Source of the DNA: JAJEAO01 sp963667635 | GTDB taxonomy: Bacteria > Acidobacteriota > Vicinamibacteria > Marinacidobacterales > Marinacidobacteraceae | Length of the DNA: 64,000 bases | Assembly (NCBI GenBank): GCA_965232015.1 | Contig: OZ246946.1 | Span: 434,001 to 498,000 of the forward strand | Direction of reading: 5' to 3' | Part shown: positions 1 to 13,800 of the stretch, piece by piece | How the letters are laid out: the number at the start of each line of letters is the position of its first letter | How positions within the stretch are numbered: the stretch's first letter is position 1 | Program-made: the position numbers and the translations under genes | Notes under the pieces: model-generated | Databases searched by the model: none | The model's input: only the letters and a program-made list of their open reading frames with translations | Told to the model about the DNA's origin: nothing

Positions 1-1
1 C

Positions 2-1855
2 GCGCCCGTCTGGCGCCGGGCCCTTGCCGACGCCGGCTACGGGGAAGTGGCGACCCTGGGCGGCGGGGAGACGTTGAGGGATGAGGCATCGGCCGTGATC
101 GTGGCCCGCGGCCCGGCGGAGACGTCTCCGGCCGCCGGCCTCTGGGTGGTTACGCCGGACGATCACGGGCTGGGCGCGGAACTCGTTCGCTCGCTGGAGG
201 CCCGGGGCCAGCGGGTGGCGGCGCCATCACGGCCGGCGGCGGCGGAGGGAAGCGGGCCGGGCGGCCGCGAAGGGTGGCGGCGGCGCTTCGCGGATCTCCC
301 GGCCGGGGAGCTCGCCGGGGTTGTGCATCTCGGTGCGGTGTCGGTTCCGCGCGCCTCCGACGCCACGGAGGATCCGGAGGGGGATCCGGTGGCCGACCTC
401 GAACGCTCCGGGAGCAGCGCCCTCTCGCTGGTGCAGGGGATGCTCGATGCGGGAGCGGCGCCGCGGTCCGGGCTCTGGATGGTGACGCGCGGCGGCCAGG
501 TCGTCCGGGACGAGCCGTCCGGAGGGCTCTCCGGGGCGGCGCTTTGGGGGTTCGGCCGGACGGCGGCCCGGGAGTTGACCGGGCTGGGAACGCGGCTGCT
601 CGACCTCGACCCGAACGAGCCGGCGTCCGCCGAACGGCTCGCGGACGAGCTCCTGTTCCCGGACGCGGAGACCCAGCTCGCCCTGCGCGCCGGCCGGCGG
701 CTCGTCCCGCGGCTGACTCCGGGCGCTGGGTCCGGCGGGCGCCCCGAGCGTTCCGGCGGAGGTCCGCGGGCGGACCGCGCCTACCTCGTCACCGGAGGCC
801 TCGGCCGCCTGGGGCTGCAGGTGGCGGGCTGGCTGGCGAGGGAGGGGGCGGGCGCCATCGTGTTGAACGGCCGCCGGCCGCCGGGGGAACCAGCGGCCCG
901 CGCGATCGACGGCCTGCGCGCCGGCGGGGCGAAGGTCCGGGTGGAGCTCGGAGACATCGCCGACCCGGAGGTGGCGGGGCGCATCGTCGTCGGCATCGGG
1001 AGCGAGGCGTCGGGCCTGCCGCCGCTCGGAGGGATCTTCCACTGCGCCGGAGCGCTCCGGGACGCGGCGCTCGCCAACGAGGACTGGCCGCGCTTCGCGG
1101 AGGTGTTGCGTCCGAAGACGGCTGGCGCGTGGAACCTGCACCGGGCGACCGCGCACCTCGACCTCGATCGGTTCGTGCTGTTTTCCTCGGTGATGGGCGT
1201 CGTCGGCAATGCCGGGCAGTCGGCCTACGCAGCAGCGAACGCGTTCCTCGATCAGCTCGCGCTCCGTCGTCGGGCGTCGGGCCTCGCCGGCCAGTCCATC
1301 GCCTGGGGTCTGTGGCTGGAAGTGGGCGAGGACGCGAGGGACCGGGAGCGTTTCCAGCGGCGCGTCGAGGCGATCGGCATGGGCTGGATCCGTCCCGAAC
1401 TCGGGTTGCGGGCTCTCGGTCGGCTGATGGCGGAAGACGCGCCCCACGCGGTGGTGGCGCCGGTGGACTGGGCGGTGTTTCGCGATGCGGTGGACGCCCC
1501 CCAGCCGCTCCTCGCGGAACTCGGTCCGTCGGAGGCGGATCGGCCGGGCGCGCCGGCGCCCGTTCGCGGCGACCTCCTGGCGCGGCTGCGGGAGGCGCCG
1601 CCGGCCCGGCGGCAGGAACTCCTGCTGCGTTTCGTCCAGGACGAAGTCCGCGCGGTGCTGCGGCTCCGGTCCGCGCCGTCGCCCGACATCGGGTTCTTCG
1701 ACCTGGGGATGGACTCCCTCATGGCGGTGGAACTGCGGAACCGGCTCAACCGGGCGCTCGCGGGCGCCTGCGTCGTCCCGAACACCCTGGTGTTCGATTA
1801 CCCGACGCCCGCCAGCCTGGGCCGGCGCCTGCTGGAGGAACTCGGTGAGCTGCCG
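2..1855 (+). other. PKS-A module A0 (partial): cMT C-terminus, KR, ACP
   Basis: Only the last 40 or so residues of the methyltransferase are present. The reductase half includes a structural subdomain (about 400-720) and a catalytic subdomain with the TGGLGRLG NADPH motif near 785. The KR keeps Ser, Tyr and Asn (FSS, then SAYAAAN, about 1180-1250). The segment ALRDAAL carries the LxD feature of B-type KRs. The ACP is at about 1575-1840, with its phosphopantetheine serine in GMDSL near 1712. The predicted extension unit is alpha-methyl, beta-hydroxy. Confidence 0.9.
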
Positions 1856-4800
1856 GTCCCGGCGGCCCTGCCGGCGCCACGGATCGCGGAGCGGTCGGCG
1901 GAGGAGCGGATCGCGGTGGTGGGGCTCGCCTGCCGGTTTCCGGGGGGGGCGGACGCCAGGGAGTTCTGGGCGCAACTCGCGGCCGGTGGACAGGGAGTGA
2001 CGCGGGGCCGCCCCGAGCCGCTGGTTCCCGGCGAGCGGAACGGCGGACCCGAGCCCTTCGGCGGCTACGTCACCGGCCTCGACCGCTTCGACGCCGGGTT
2101 CTTCCGGATCGCGCCGGTGGAGGCGGAGTCGCTGGACCCGCAGCACCGGCTGTTGCTGGAGGTGAGCTGGGAGGCGCTGGAGGATGCCGGATTCGATCCG
2201 GGGGGGCTGAAGGGGAGCCGGAGTGGAGCGTTCGTCGGGATCTCGAATTCGGACTACCGCGGGCTGCTCGACGTGACGCCCGGCGACTCCGTGCGCAGCC
2301 TGTACCTCGCCACCGGCACCAGCCTCTCGGCGGCGATTGGCCGGGTGGCCTTCGTGCTCGGCCTCACGGGGCCGGCGATCGCGGTGGACACGGCGTGTTC
2401 GTCGTCGCTGGTGGCGATCCACCAGGCCGCCGCGGCGCTCCAGCGCGGCGAGGTGGAGCTGGCGCTCGCCGGAGGCGTCAACGCCATCCTCGCGCCCGGG
2501 AACACCCGGGTGCTCGAGGATGCGCAGATGCTGTCCCCGGACGGCCGCTGCAAGACGTTCGACGCGCGGGCGGACGGATTCGTGCGGGGGGAGGGGTGCG
2601 GGGTGCTGGTGCTGAAGCGGCTCTCCGACGCGGAGCGGGACGGGGACCGGATCCTGGGGGTGCTGCTGGGTTCGGCGGTGAACCAGGACGGGGCGAGCGC
2701 GGGGCTGACGGTCCCGAACGGGCCGGCGCAGGAAGACGTGATCCGGGAGGCGCTCGCCCGGGCGGGGGTCCCGCCATCGTCCGTGGACTACCTGGAGGCG
2801 CACGGGACGGGTACGGAGCTGGGAGATCCGATCGAGGTGCGGGCGGCGGCGTCGGTGTACGGAGAGGGTCGGGAGGCGGAGCGCCCGCTGCTGCTGGGCT
2901 CGGTGAAGACGAACGTGGGGCACCTGGAGGCGGCGGCGGGAATGGCGGGGGTGATCAAGGTGCTGCTGTCGCTGCGGGCGGGGGTGATCCCGAAGCACCT
3001 GCACTTCGAGACGCCGAACCCGCGGATCGCGTGGGAGGAGCTGCCGGTGCGGGTGACGGCGGAGGCGGGGCCGTGGCCGGAGCGGGACCGTCCGTTGCGG
3101 GCGGGGGTGAGTTCGTTCGGGATATCGGGGACGAACGCGCACCTGGTGCTGGAGGGGTATCCGCCGGCGCGCGCCAGTTCTCCCGGCCAGTTCTCCCGGT
3201 GGGGGCGGGGCCCGGCAAGGCGTCCGGGAATTGCCGGCCCCCCACCGGGAGAACTGGTGGAGTCCGGCGCGCCGGCAAGGGAGTCCGGCGCGCCGGCAAG
3301 GGGGCCCGGCGCGGCGGCGCTCGCCGCCCGCCGCCGGCTCTTGCCGCTGTCGGGGCGGAGCGGGGCGGCGCTCGGGGAGCTGGCGGGGCGGTATGCCGGG
3401 TGGCTGGGCGAGGGAGAGGAGGATGCGGACTGGGAGCGGCTGTCGGACATGGCGTGGACGGCGGGGGTGGGGCGGAGCCACTTCGGGGTTCGGGCGGGGC
3501 TGGTGTTCCGGGACGGGCTGGACCTCGGGGAGCAGCTCGCCCTGCTGGCGTCGGAGGGCGGGGCGCGGGCGGCGGTTTCGTCGGAGCCGCCGAAGGTCGC
3601 GTTCCTGTTCACCGGGCAGGGGAGCCAGTGGGTGGGGATGGGGCGGGAGCTGTACGGGACGGAGCCGGTGTTCCGGGAGGTTCTGGACCGTTGCGAGGCG
3701 GCGTTCGTGGAGGAGCGGGGGGAGTCGCTTCGGGCGGTGATGTTCGGGGAGGAAGGCGCGGCGGGGGATCTGGACCGGACGGAGTGGACGCAGCCGGCGC
3801 TGTTCGCGCTGTCGGCGGGATTGACGGAGCTGTGGCGGAGCGTTGGGGTGTCGCCGTCGGCGGTGCTGGGTCACAGCGTGGGTGAGATCGGGGCGGCGTG
3901 GGCATCGGGGGCGCTGGGGTTGGAGGATGGGCTGCGGTTCGCGGCGCGGCGGGGGGCGCTGATGGGGGCGTTGCCGGACGGCGGGGGGATGGCGGCGGTG
4001 TTCGCGCCGGTGGAAGAGGTGGAGTCGGAGATACGGGAGACGAACGCGGGTTCGGAGGGAGCGGGGCTGTCGGTGGCGGCGGAGAACGGGACGCACGTGG
4101 TGGTGAGCGGGCCGGTGCGTCTTCTGACCTCGCTGCGGCGCCGGCTGGGGGAGCGGGGGGTGCGGACGAAGGGGCTGCGGACGAGCCACGCGTTCCACAG
4201 TGGGCTGATGGAGCCGGCGCTCCTGGAGCTGGAGGAGGCGGCGGGAGCGCTGCGGTGGGAGGCGCCGGAGATTTCGCTGGTGAGCAACCTGACGGGGCGG
4301 GAGGCGGGGGCGGAGGAGATCGGGGACGGTGGGTACTGGCGACGTCAGGCGCGGGAGCGGGTGCGGTTCGCGTCAGACCCGGACGACGGCGCCTCCGCTG
4401 TCTCCGGGGTGGAGGCGCTGGCGGAGCTGGGGGTGGGGGTTCTGATCGAGGTGGGGCCGCGGGCGGTGCTGGGGCCGATGGCGGCGCTTTCGTGGCCGGA
4501 GGGTGCGGGTCCGGTGATGGTGTCGAGCCCGGGTCGGGAGACGGGGTTCGCGGAGGCGGTGGCGGGTGCGTACGAGGCGGGGCTGTCGGTGTCGTTCGCG
4601 GGTCTGTTCGCCGGGGAGCGTCGGCGGCGGGTGTCGGCGCCGACGTATCCGTTCCAGCGGGAGCGGCACTGGGTGCGGAAGCCGGAGCGGCGAGAGGTCG
4701 GCCGCGCCCAACCCGCGGCGGCGGGGGCCGAAGAGCTGCTCTACGAGGTCCAGTGGCGGGAGGGGCCGCCGGTCGGCCGCCTGGCGGCGGATTTCCTGCG

Positions 4801-7800
4801 GGGTCCGGAGGCGATCGCGGCGGGTTTGCGGCCGGTGGAGGCCTACCTGGAGTCGGAGGGACTCGGCCGGGAGGAGCTGGAGGCGTTCGAGAGCGAGCTG
4901 GAGCGCGAGGCTCGCTGGTATGCGCTGCGTGCGTTCGAGGAGCTCGGCTGGGAGCGTCGGCGGGGGAGTCGGTTCACGACGGAGGAGTTGCGTCGGCGTC
5001 TTCGGGTGACGGGGGACCACGGCCGGCTGTTCGGGCGTCTTCTGGGGCTGTTGGCGGAGGCGGGGGAGGTGTCGCGTGAGGGTTCGGGCGTCTGGGAGGA
5101 CCTCGGAGGAGGAGGTGTTGCGGCGCCGGGCGAGGTAGGGGAGGGTTCGTCGGGGATGGGTTCGGGGGCGATCGAGTTCGCGCTGTTGCGGCGCTGCGGG
5201 GCGTCGCTCGCGGAGGTCCTGCGGGGTCGGGCCGATCCGCTCGATCTGCTGTTCGGTGCGGAGCCGGGGGCGGCGGCGTTGTATCGGGAGTCGAAGGTGG
5301 GCCGGGTGGTCCACCGGATGGTGGCGGATGGGGTGGCGGCGGCGGTGGGGGAGTTGCCGGAGGGCCGGCGGCTGCGGGTTCTGGAGGTGGGGGCGGGCAC
5401 GGGAGCGACGACGGCGGAGGTTCTGGGCTCGCTGCCGGAGGGCCGGACGGACTACGAGTTCACGGACATTTCGCCCGGATTTTTCGCGTCGGCGTCCACG
5501 CGGTTCGGGGAGTGGGGTGGGGCGATGCGCTACCGGGCGCTGGACATCGAGCGGGATCCGGGGGCGCAGGGGTTCGGGCGTCACCGGTATGACCTGGTGA
5601 TCGCGGCGAACGTGCTGCACGCGACGCGAGACCTGGGGGAGGCGCTGGAGCACTGCCGTTCGCTGCTGGCGCCGTCGGGGATGCTGGTGGCGGTGGAGGC
5701 GACGCGGGCGCTGGGTTGGCTGGACCTGACGTTCGGGCTGTTGCCGGGTTGGTGGCGCTTCGAGGACGAGGTTCGTCCGGCTCATGCGCTGGCGGGACCG
5801 GAGGTGTGGCGGGGGGCGCTGTCGGGCGGGGGCTACGGAGCGTCGGCGCTTCTGGGGACGGAGACGGGCCAGGCGGTGATCGTGGCCCGGGGGCCGTCGG
5901 AGGTTTCGGCGGAGCGAGGGCTGTTCGTGCTGGCGGGAGGGGGAGCGTTCGCCGGGTCGGTGGAGGAGGAGTTGTCGCGTCGGGGTCAGGAGGTGGTGGT
6001 CGGTCCGGAGGAAGGGGACCGGGAGGCGTGGCGTTCGCTGTTCGCTTCGCTTCTTGCTTCCCCGTTGGGGGAGGTTCCGCTGCGGGGGGTGGCGCATCTG
6101 GCGGCGGTGCGGGAGGATGGTTCGGGGTTGTCCACCGGAGAGTTGGAGCGGGAGGTGGAGCTGGTGGGTTCGAGCGCGCTGTCGCTGGTGCAGGGGATGA
6201 CGGACGCGGGGGTGCGGCCGGAGGGGGGGACGTGGTTCGTGAGCCGCGGGGGGCAGGTTCTGGATGATGAGGACCGCGGGGCGCTGTCGGGGGCGCTGCT
6301 GTGGGGGTTCGGGAGCGTGGTGGATCTCGAATACGGCGATCTGAACGCCCGGATCCTCGACCTGGACCCGGAATCGGCGCCCTCGGCTGGAGAACTGGCG
6401 GACGAGTTGCTCTTCCCGGATCGGGAGACGCGGGCGGCGCGGCGGGGCGGGGAGCGCCGGGTGGCGCGGCTGACGCGCCTGGAGGCAGAGCGCGCCACGC
6501 CGCCGGCGTCGGCTTCGGGGCGGCTGCGGGGAGACCGCAGCTATCTGGTGACGGGCGGTCTGGGCGGGATCGGGCTGGAAATGGCGGCGTGGCTCGCGGA
6601 ATCGGGGGCGGGGGCGATCGTGCTGAACGGCCGGCGGGCGCCGGACGAGCGGGCGGCGGGGACCATCGAGCGGCTGCGGGAGCGCGGCGCGGCGGTCCGG
6701 GTGGAGATCGCGGACGTGACCGACGGCGCGGCGGTCGAGGGCATGCTCGCCCGGATGGACGCCGCCGAACCACCGCTCGGCGGGGTGATCCACAGCGTAG
6801 GGGTGCTGGCCGATGCGGCCATCACGAACCAGGACTGGGGCCGCTTCGAGCGGGTGCTCGCGCCGAAGGTGCTCGGCGCGTGGCGCCTCCACCAGGCGAC
6901 GGCGGACCGGGACCTCGAACTGTTCGTGTTGTTTTCGAGCGCTGCGGGCGTGCTCGGGAACGCGGGTCAGGCGAACCACGCGGCGGCGAACGCGTTCCTC
7001 GACCAGTTGGCTCGCCGTCGCCGCGCGCAGGGGCTGCCCGGCCAGGCGATCGCCTGGGGAGCCTGGTCGGAGGTCGGTGCGGCCGAGGCGGAGCGCGAGC
7101 GGATCGAGGACAGGCTCCGGCAGGGGGGTGAGGACTGGATTGCGCCGGAGCGCGGGCTGGAGGCGCTGTCCCGGGTGGTTCGCGAGGACTCGGCCGCGAC
7201 CGTGGTGTTGGCCACCGACTGGTCGCGGACGCCCAGGCGGGCGGCGTGGCTGGAGGAGCTGGCGGCGCCGGGGGAGACAGCGGCCGCAGCGGCCCCGGAC
7301 GATCTGCCGCGCCGCCTCCGCGCGCTTCCCGCGCCAGAACGGGAAGAGGAACTGCTTCGCTTCGTCCAGGGGGAGCTGGTCGCCCTGCTGCGGCTGCGCG
7401 CCGCGCCGGCAGGGGATCGAGGGTTCTTCGAGTTGGGGATGGACTCGCTGTTGGCCGTGGAGTTGCGGAACCGCCTGAACCGCGCGTTCGGAGGCGCGCT
7501 TGCGGTGTCGAACACGGCGGTGCTGGACCACCCCGACGCGGGGCGGTTGGCGCGGCATCTGGCCCGGAAGTTCGGCGATGCCGAGCCGGAGCGGGACATC
7601 CGGGCCTCCCCGGGGGTGACCGCCGCGATGGAAGCGCAGCCGGCGGGAGAGCGAGTGGCCATCGTGGGGATGGCGTGCCGGTTCCCCGGAGGGGCGGACG
7701 TGGAGGCGTTCTGGGAGCTGTTGCGATCGGGCGGCGATGCAGTGAGCGCGGGACGCCCGGACGGGCTGTTCGTGGACGCCGAGACGGCGGCGGCGCGTTC

Positions 7801-10800
7801 GTTCGGGGGCTACCTCGAGGGCATCGACCGGTTCGACGCCGCCTTCTTCGGGATCGCGCCGGTAGAGGCGGAATTGCTCGATCCGCAGCAGCGGCTCCTC
7901 CTCGAAGTGAGCTGGGCGGCGCTGGAGGATGCAGGGGTGGACCCGGGCAGCCTGCGGGGCAGCCGGACCGGCGTGTACGGAGGATTCTGCGGCAGCGAGT
8001 ACTACGGGCTGGTGGCGGCCCTCCGGGACGATCCGGCGACCAATCTCTACCGGGCGACGGGAAGCGCCGCCTCGACGGCGGTGGGGCGGGTGGCCTTCAC
8101 GCTGGGCCTCAGCGGGCCGGCGATCACGGTGGACACGGCGTGCTCCTCTTCGCTGGTGGCGGTACATCAGGCGGCGGCGGCGCTCCGGCAGAGGGAGGCG
8201 GACCTCGCGCTGGCCGGGGGAGTGAACGCGATCCTGACTTCGGCGGCGACCCGCATGTTCTCGGACGCGGGGATGCTTGCCCCGGACGGCCGCTGCAAGA
8301 CCTTCGACGCGTCGGCGAACGGGTACGTGCGGGGGGAGGGGTGCGGGGTGCTGGTGCTGAAGCGGCTCTCCGACGCGGAGCGTGACGGGGACCGGATCCT
8401 GGGGGTGCTGCTGGGTTCGGCGGTGAACCAGGACGGGGCGAGCGCGGGGCTGACGGTCCCGAACGGGCCGGCGCAGGAGGACGTGATCCGGGAAGCGCTC
8501 GCCCGGGCGGGGGTCGCGCCGTCGGGGGTGGACTACCTGGAGGCGCACGGGACGGGGACCGAGCTGGGGGACCCGATCGAGGTGCGGGCGGCGGCGTCGG
8601 TGTACGGGGAGGGCCGGGAGGCGGAGCGTCCGCTGCTGATGGGCTCGGTGAAGACGAACGTGGGGCACCTGGAGGCGGCGGCGGGGGTGGCGGGGGTGAT
8701 CAAGGTGCTGGCGTCGCTGCGGGCGGGGGTGATCCCGAAGCACCTGCACTTCGAGGCGCCGAACCCGCGGATCGAATGGGAGGAGCTGCCGGTGCGGGTG
8801 ACGGCGGAGGCGGGGCCGTGGCCGGAGCGAGACCGTCCGTTGCGGGCGGGGGTGAGTTCGTTCGGGGTCTCGGGGACGAACGCGCACCTGGTGCTGGAGG
8901 GCTACCCGCCGGCAAGGGAGTCCGGCGCGCCGGCAAGGGGGCCCGGCGCGGCGGCGCTCGCCGCCCGCCGCCGGCTCTTGCCGCTGTCGGGGCGGAGCGG
9001 GGCGGCGCTCGGGGAGCTGGCGGGGCGGTATGCCGGGTGGCTGGGCGAGGGAGAGGAGGATGCGGACTGGGAGCGGCTGTCGGACATGGCGTGGACGGCG
9101 GGGGTGGGGCGGAGCCACTTCGGGGTTCGGGCGGGGCTGGTGTTCCGGGACGGGCTGGACCTCGGGGAGCAGCTCGCCCTGCTGGCGTCGGAGGGGAGGG
9201 CGCGGGCGGCGGTTTCGTCGGAGCCGCCGAAGGTCGCGTTCCTGTTCACCGGGCAGGGGAGCCAGTGGGTCGGGATGGGGCGGGAGCTGTACGAGACGGA
9301 GCCGGTGTTCCGGGAGGTTCTGGACCGTTGCGAGGCGGCGTTCGTGGAGGAGCGGGGGGAGTCGCTGGTGGCGGTGATGTTCGGGGAGGAAGGCGCGGCG
9401 GGGGATCTGGACCGGACGGAGTGGACGCAGCCGGCGCTGTTCGCGCTGTCGGCGGGATTGACGGAGCAGTGGCGGAGCGTTGGGGTGTCGCCGTCGGCGG
9501 CGCTGGGTCACAGCGTGGGGGAGATCGGAGCGGCGTGGGCTTCGGGGGCGCTGGGTCTGGAGGATGGGCTGCGGTTCGCGGCGCGGCGGGGGGCGCTGAT
9601 GGGGGCGTTGCCGGACGGCGGGGGGATGGCGGCGGTGTTCGCGCCGGTGGAAGAGGTGGAGTCGGAGGTTCAGGAGACGAACGCGGGTTCGGAGGGAGCG
9701 GGGCTGTCGGTGGCGGCGGAGAACGGGACGCACGTGGTGGTGAGCGGGCCGGTGCGTCTTCTGACCTCGCTGCGGCGCCGGCTGGGGGAGCGGGGGGTGC
9801 GGACGAAGGGGCTGCGGACGAGTCACGCGTTCCACAGCGGGCTGATGGAGCCGGCGCTCCTGGAGCTGGAGGAGGCGGCGGGAGCGCTGCGGTGGGAGGC
9901 GCCGGAGATTCCGCTGGTGAGCAACCTGACGGGGCGCGAGGCCGGGGCGGAGGAGCTCGGGGACGGGGGTTACTGGCGACGTCAGGCGCGGGAGCGGGTT
10001 CGTTTCGGTACGGGGGTGGAGGCGCTGGCGGAGCTGGGGGTGGGGGTTCTGATCGAGGTGGGGCCGCGGGCGGTGCTGGGCCCGATGGCGGCGCTTTCGT
10101 GGCCGGAGGGGGAGGTCGGCGATGGCCCGGGGTCGGGGCCTGCGGTTGTCACGAGCCTGGGGCGGGAGACGGGCTTTGTGGAGGCGGTGTCGGGCGCGTA
10201 CGAGGCCGGGCTGTCGGTGTCGTTTGCGGGTCTTTTCGCCGGGGAGCGTCGGCGGCGGGTGTCGCTGCCGACGTATCCGTTCCAGCGGGAGCGGTACTGG
10301 GTGCGGCGGCCGGAGGGGCGTCCGTCCCAAGCGGGGCGTCGGTTCCCCGGCTCGCGGCGGGAGTCGGCGAGCGGCGAGGTCACGTTCGAGATGGAACTCG
10401 CGGCCTCGAACCCGGCGTGGCTCGCCGACCACCGGGTGTTTGGCCGGGTGGTGGTCCCCGGCGCATTCTTCGGCGCGCAAGCCGCGTCCGCGCTCGGAAC
10501 CCGGAACGCCGCGACGCCGCTTTGCGTGGACGACGTGAGGATCGAACGCCCCCTCGTGTTTTCCGAAGCGGGGCAAGGTGGCGCCGGGGAGCGCGCTGAA
10601 CGTCGCCGACTGCTGCAGTTCGTGCTGGGCGCCTCGGAGGACGCCGCTCCGCGCCCCTGGGGGGTGTACAGCCGCGGATCGGAAGAGGAGTCCTGGGCGC
10701 TCCACGCGACGGGGCAGGTGGCGCCGCTGGACGGGACGGCGACGGACGCCGGGGAGGAAGCGGCCCCGGCGGACCTCGAACGTCTCAAGGCCCGGTACGC

Positions 10801-13800
10801 CGCGGTAGAGACCGCCGAGCTCTACCGTCGCATTGCGTCCACGGGGGTCACGCTGGGTCCGGCGCTCCAGGGCGTGCGCGGGATCTGGTCGGGTGCGGTG
10901 GAGGCGCTCGGGGAAATCGTCCCGCCCGACGGCCTGGGCGGCGCCGGAGCCGCCATCCATCCGGTGCTCCTCGACGCCTGCCTCCAGACGCTCGCCGGTA
11001 TCGGATCCCTTCAGGACAAGAGCCCGGGATTCGCCTGGGTGCCCGTTGGGTGGGACTCGCTGTGGCTTTCGGGGCCGGTGTCCGGGAGGTTCTTCTGCCG
11101 GGCGCGCGTCGCGGACCCCGGCGCCGACTCCGGCGCAAGACCTCCGGCGATGCGGCGCGCCCACCTCGCGCTCTACCGGCCGGACGGCGCTCCTCTTGGC
11201 GGGGTGCGCGGGCTCCGGCTGCGGCGCGTCACCGCCTCGACCCTGCTGCGGGCCGCGGACGACGCGACGGATCTGTTCTACGAGGTGGCGTGGCGGGATA
11301 CCGGCGCCGAGGGACCGGGCGGCCTGCGCCCGGCCGGCTTCCTCGTGACGCCGACATTCGCTGCGGGCTCCGGTGTCCGGGAGCAATCCGAGTCCGGCCA
11401 TCTCGACGCCGCCGCGGCGACGGCGCTCGACAGGGACCTCGAAACGCTGGCGCGCGCCTACGCGGCCTCTGCGCTGCGGGCACTGGGCTGGGAGGGGGTC
11501 CGCCCCGAACCGGACGGGTTCGAGGCGTTGCGTCGTCGGCTGAAGGTTACGGCGGAGCAGAGCGCGCTGCTCCGCCGACTGCTGACGATCGCGGCGGACA
11601 GCGGGGCCGCCCGCGCCGCGATGGCGGCGGCTCCGACCCTCTCCGCCGCGAGGGAACCTCCTGAAGACCTGGCGACGCTGGCCGTCCGCCTCGCCTCCCG
11701 GCAGCCGGCGGGTGGCGTGGAGTTCGGCTTGCTGCGTCGTTGTGGCGAGGCGTTGTCCGACGTGCTGCGGGGGCGGGCCGAGGGGCAGGCGCTGCTCCTC
11801 GGGCAGGACCCGGGCCCGGCCGCTCTCGCGCTCAAAGCGCCCGTTTCGCGGCTCGCGAACCGCGCGGCCGCTGCTGCGGTCGCCGAGGCGTTGTCGGGCT
11901 TACCCGAGGGACGAACGCTTCGGGTGCTGGAGGTGGGGACCGGAAACGGCAACGTCCCGGGCGCCGTGCTCGATGCGCTGCCCCCGGGGCGGACCGAGTT
12001 CGTCTGGGCGGACTCCGGTTCGGATTCGTTCGCCGCCGCCGAGGAGCGGTTTTTCGGCGCGGGCGCGCGGCTTCGGTGCCGGGTGCTCGACATCGAGCGC
12101 GACCCGGGCGAGCAGGGGTTCGCGGATCACGGCGCGGACCTCCTGCTGGCGGTGAACGCCCTGCATGGGGTGCGGGACCTCGGGAACGCGCTCGCTCACT
12201 GCCGGCGCCTGCTCGCGCCGGCGGGACTGCTGCTCGTGATCGAGAGGACCGCTCCCCGGCTCTGGCTGGATCTGACGCTCGGCCTTCTGCCCGGGTGGTG
12301 GCGTTTTGACGATGCCTACCGGACGGATCACGCGCTGGTCGGGCCGCGAGTCTGGCGGCGGGCGCTCGCCGACGCCGGTTTTGCCCCCGTCGGGGCGGCG
12401 CCTTTCGGCGCCTCGGCGCCCGGAGAGGACGAACGCCCCGCGGGACTGATCGTGGGGCGCGCGCCCGAAGCGCGGGAAGCGCGGCGGGGCGTCTGGGTCG
12501 TGTGGCCGGATGGCGACACCGGCGGTGGCCCGGCCGGGACGGCTCTGGCGAGGTCTCTCGAGGCTGAAGGACAGCAGGTCCTCGCGCCCGCCGGGATCCC
12601 GGCAGCCCGTCGGCAGTCGTGGCGGGAATTCTTCGCCTCGCTGAACTCCGATTTGCCGCTCCGGGGAGTGGCGCACCTCACCGGGATCGCGGAGCCGGAT
12701 GCGGCCGGGTCCGACCCGATCGGCGCCGTGGAACGGCTCGGGTCGAGCGCGCTGGCGCTCGTGCAGGGAATGCAGGATGCGGGAGCCGCGCCGGCGGCCG
12801 GGGTGTGGTTGGTTACCCGTGGTGGCCAGACGCTCGCTGCGGAGGGCGGCGGAGGGTTCGCCGGTTCTTTCCTGTGGGGGTTCGGCCGCGCGGCGGCGCG
12901 GGAGCTCGGCGGCGTCCCCGTTCGGCTTCTGGACCTCGATCCGGGGAAGCCGGTGTCAGCCTCGGTTCTCGCGGGAGAACTGCTCTATCCGGATGACGAA
13001 ACCGAGGTCGCTTACCGGGGGGGGCGCCGCCTCGCGTCCCGCCTGACCCGGCTGCGCTCCGCTGGGGACCCGTCCCGACCTCCCGCGGGGGGACGGGGCG
13101 CGGCCCGGGTGCGGGCGGACCGCAGCTATCTCGTCACGGGAGGACTGGGGGGGATCGGACTCCGCGTGGCGCGCTGGCTTCTCGACGAGGGGGCCGGCGC
13201 GGTCGTTCTGAACGGCCGGCGGGGGCCGGACCGGCCGGTGGAGGAGGAGATCGCGCGGCTGCGGGACTGCGGCGCCCAGGTCCGGGTCGAAATCGGCGAT
13301 GTCACCGACGGAGAGGCGGTGGCGCGCCTCGTCGCCGGGGTGGGCGCACCGTCCGGAGTCCCGCCGCTGGGCGGGGTGTTCCACAGCGCGGGTGTCCTGT
13401 CGGACGCGGCGCTCGCTTACCAGGACTGGCCGGCCTTCGAGCGGGTGCTGCGGCCGAAGGCGATGGGCGCCTGGAATCTCCACCGGGCGACCCTCGAATC
13501 CGATCTCGACCTGTTCGTCGTGTTCTCGAGTTTCGCGGGGCTGGTCGGAAGCCCGGGGCAGGCGAACTACGCAGCCGCCAACGCTTTCCTCGACCAGTTG
13601 GCGCTCCATCGGCGGGCGCTCGGGCTCCCGGGCCAGGCGATACAGTGGGGCGCGTGGTCGGAGGTCGGCATGGCCGCGGAGGAGGGAGAGGTGCTCGAGG
13701 GTCGGCTCACGTCGGCCGGGCTCGGGTCGCTCACGCCGGACCAGGGGATCCGCGCTCTCGCCCGGCTCGTGCGGGACGATGTGGGGTCCGCGGCCGTGAC

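Noticed and set aside
47..49. GTG at 47 as the true start of PKS-A
   Set aside because: Codons before it continue a methyltransferase C-terminus homologous to that at 12350, and no ribosome-binding site is present.
4740..5380. Dehydratase domain in module A1 between AT and cMT
   Set aside because: Neither HxxxGxxxxP nor DxxxQ occurs; the stretch matches the pre-methyltransferase region also seen after the DH in A2.
4373..11401. Antisense open frame of 2342 codons under PKS-A, and others of 1323 and 1635 codons on the minus strand
   Set aside because: They arise because the coding strand is very GC-rich and lacks the reverse-strand stop triplets. Translations are Arg/Pro/His-rich with no domain, and the sense frame has intact PKS motifs.
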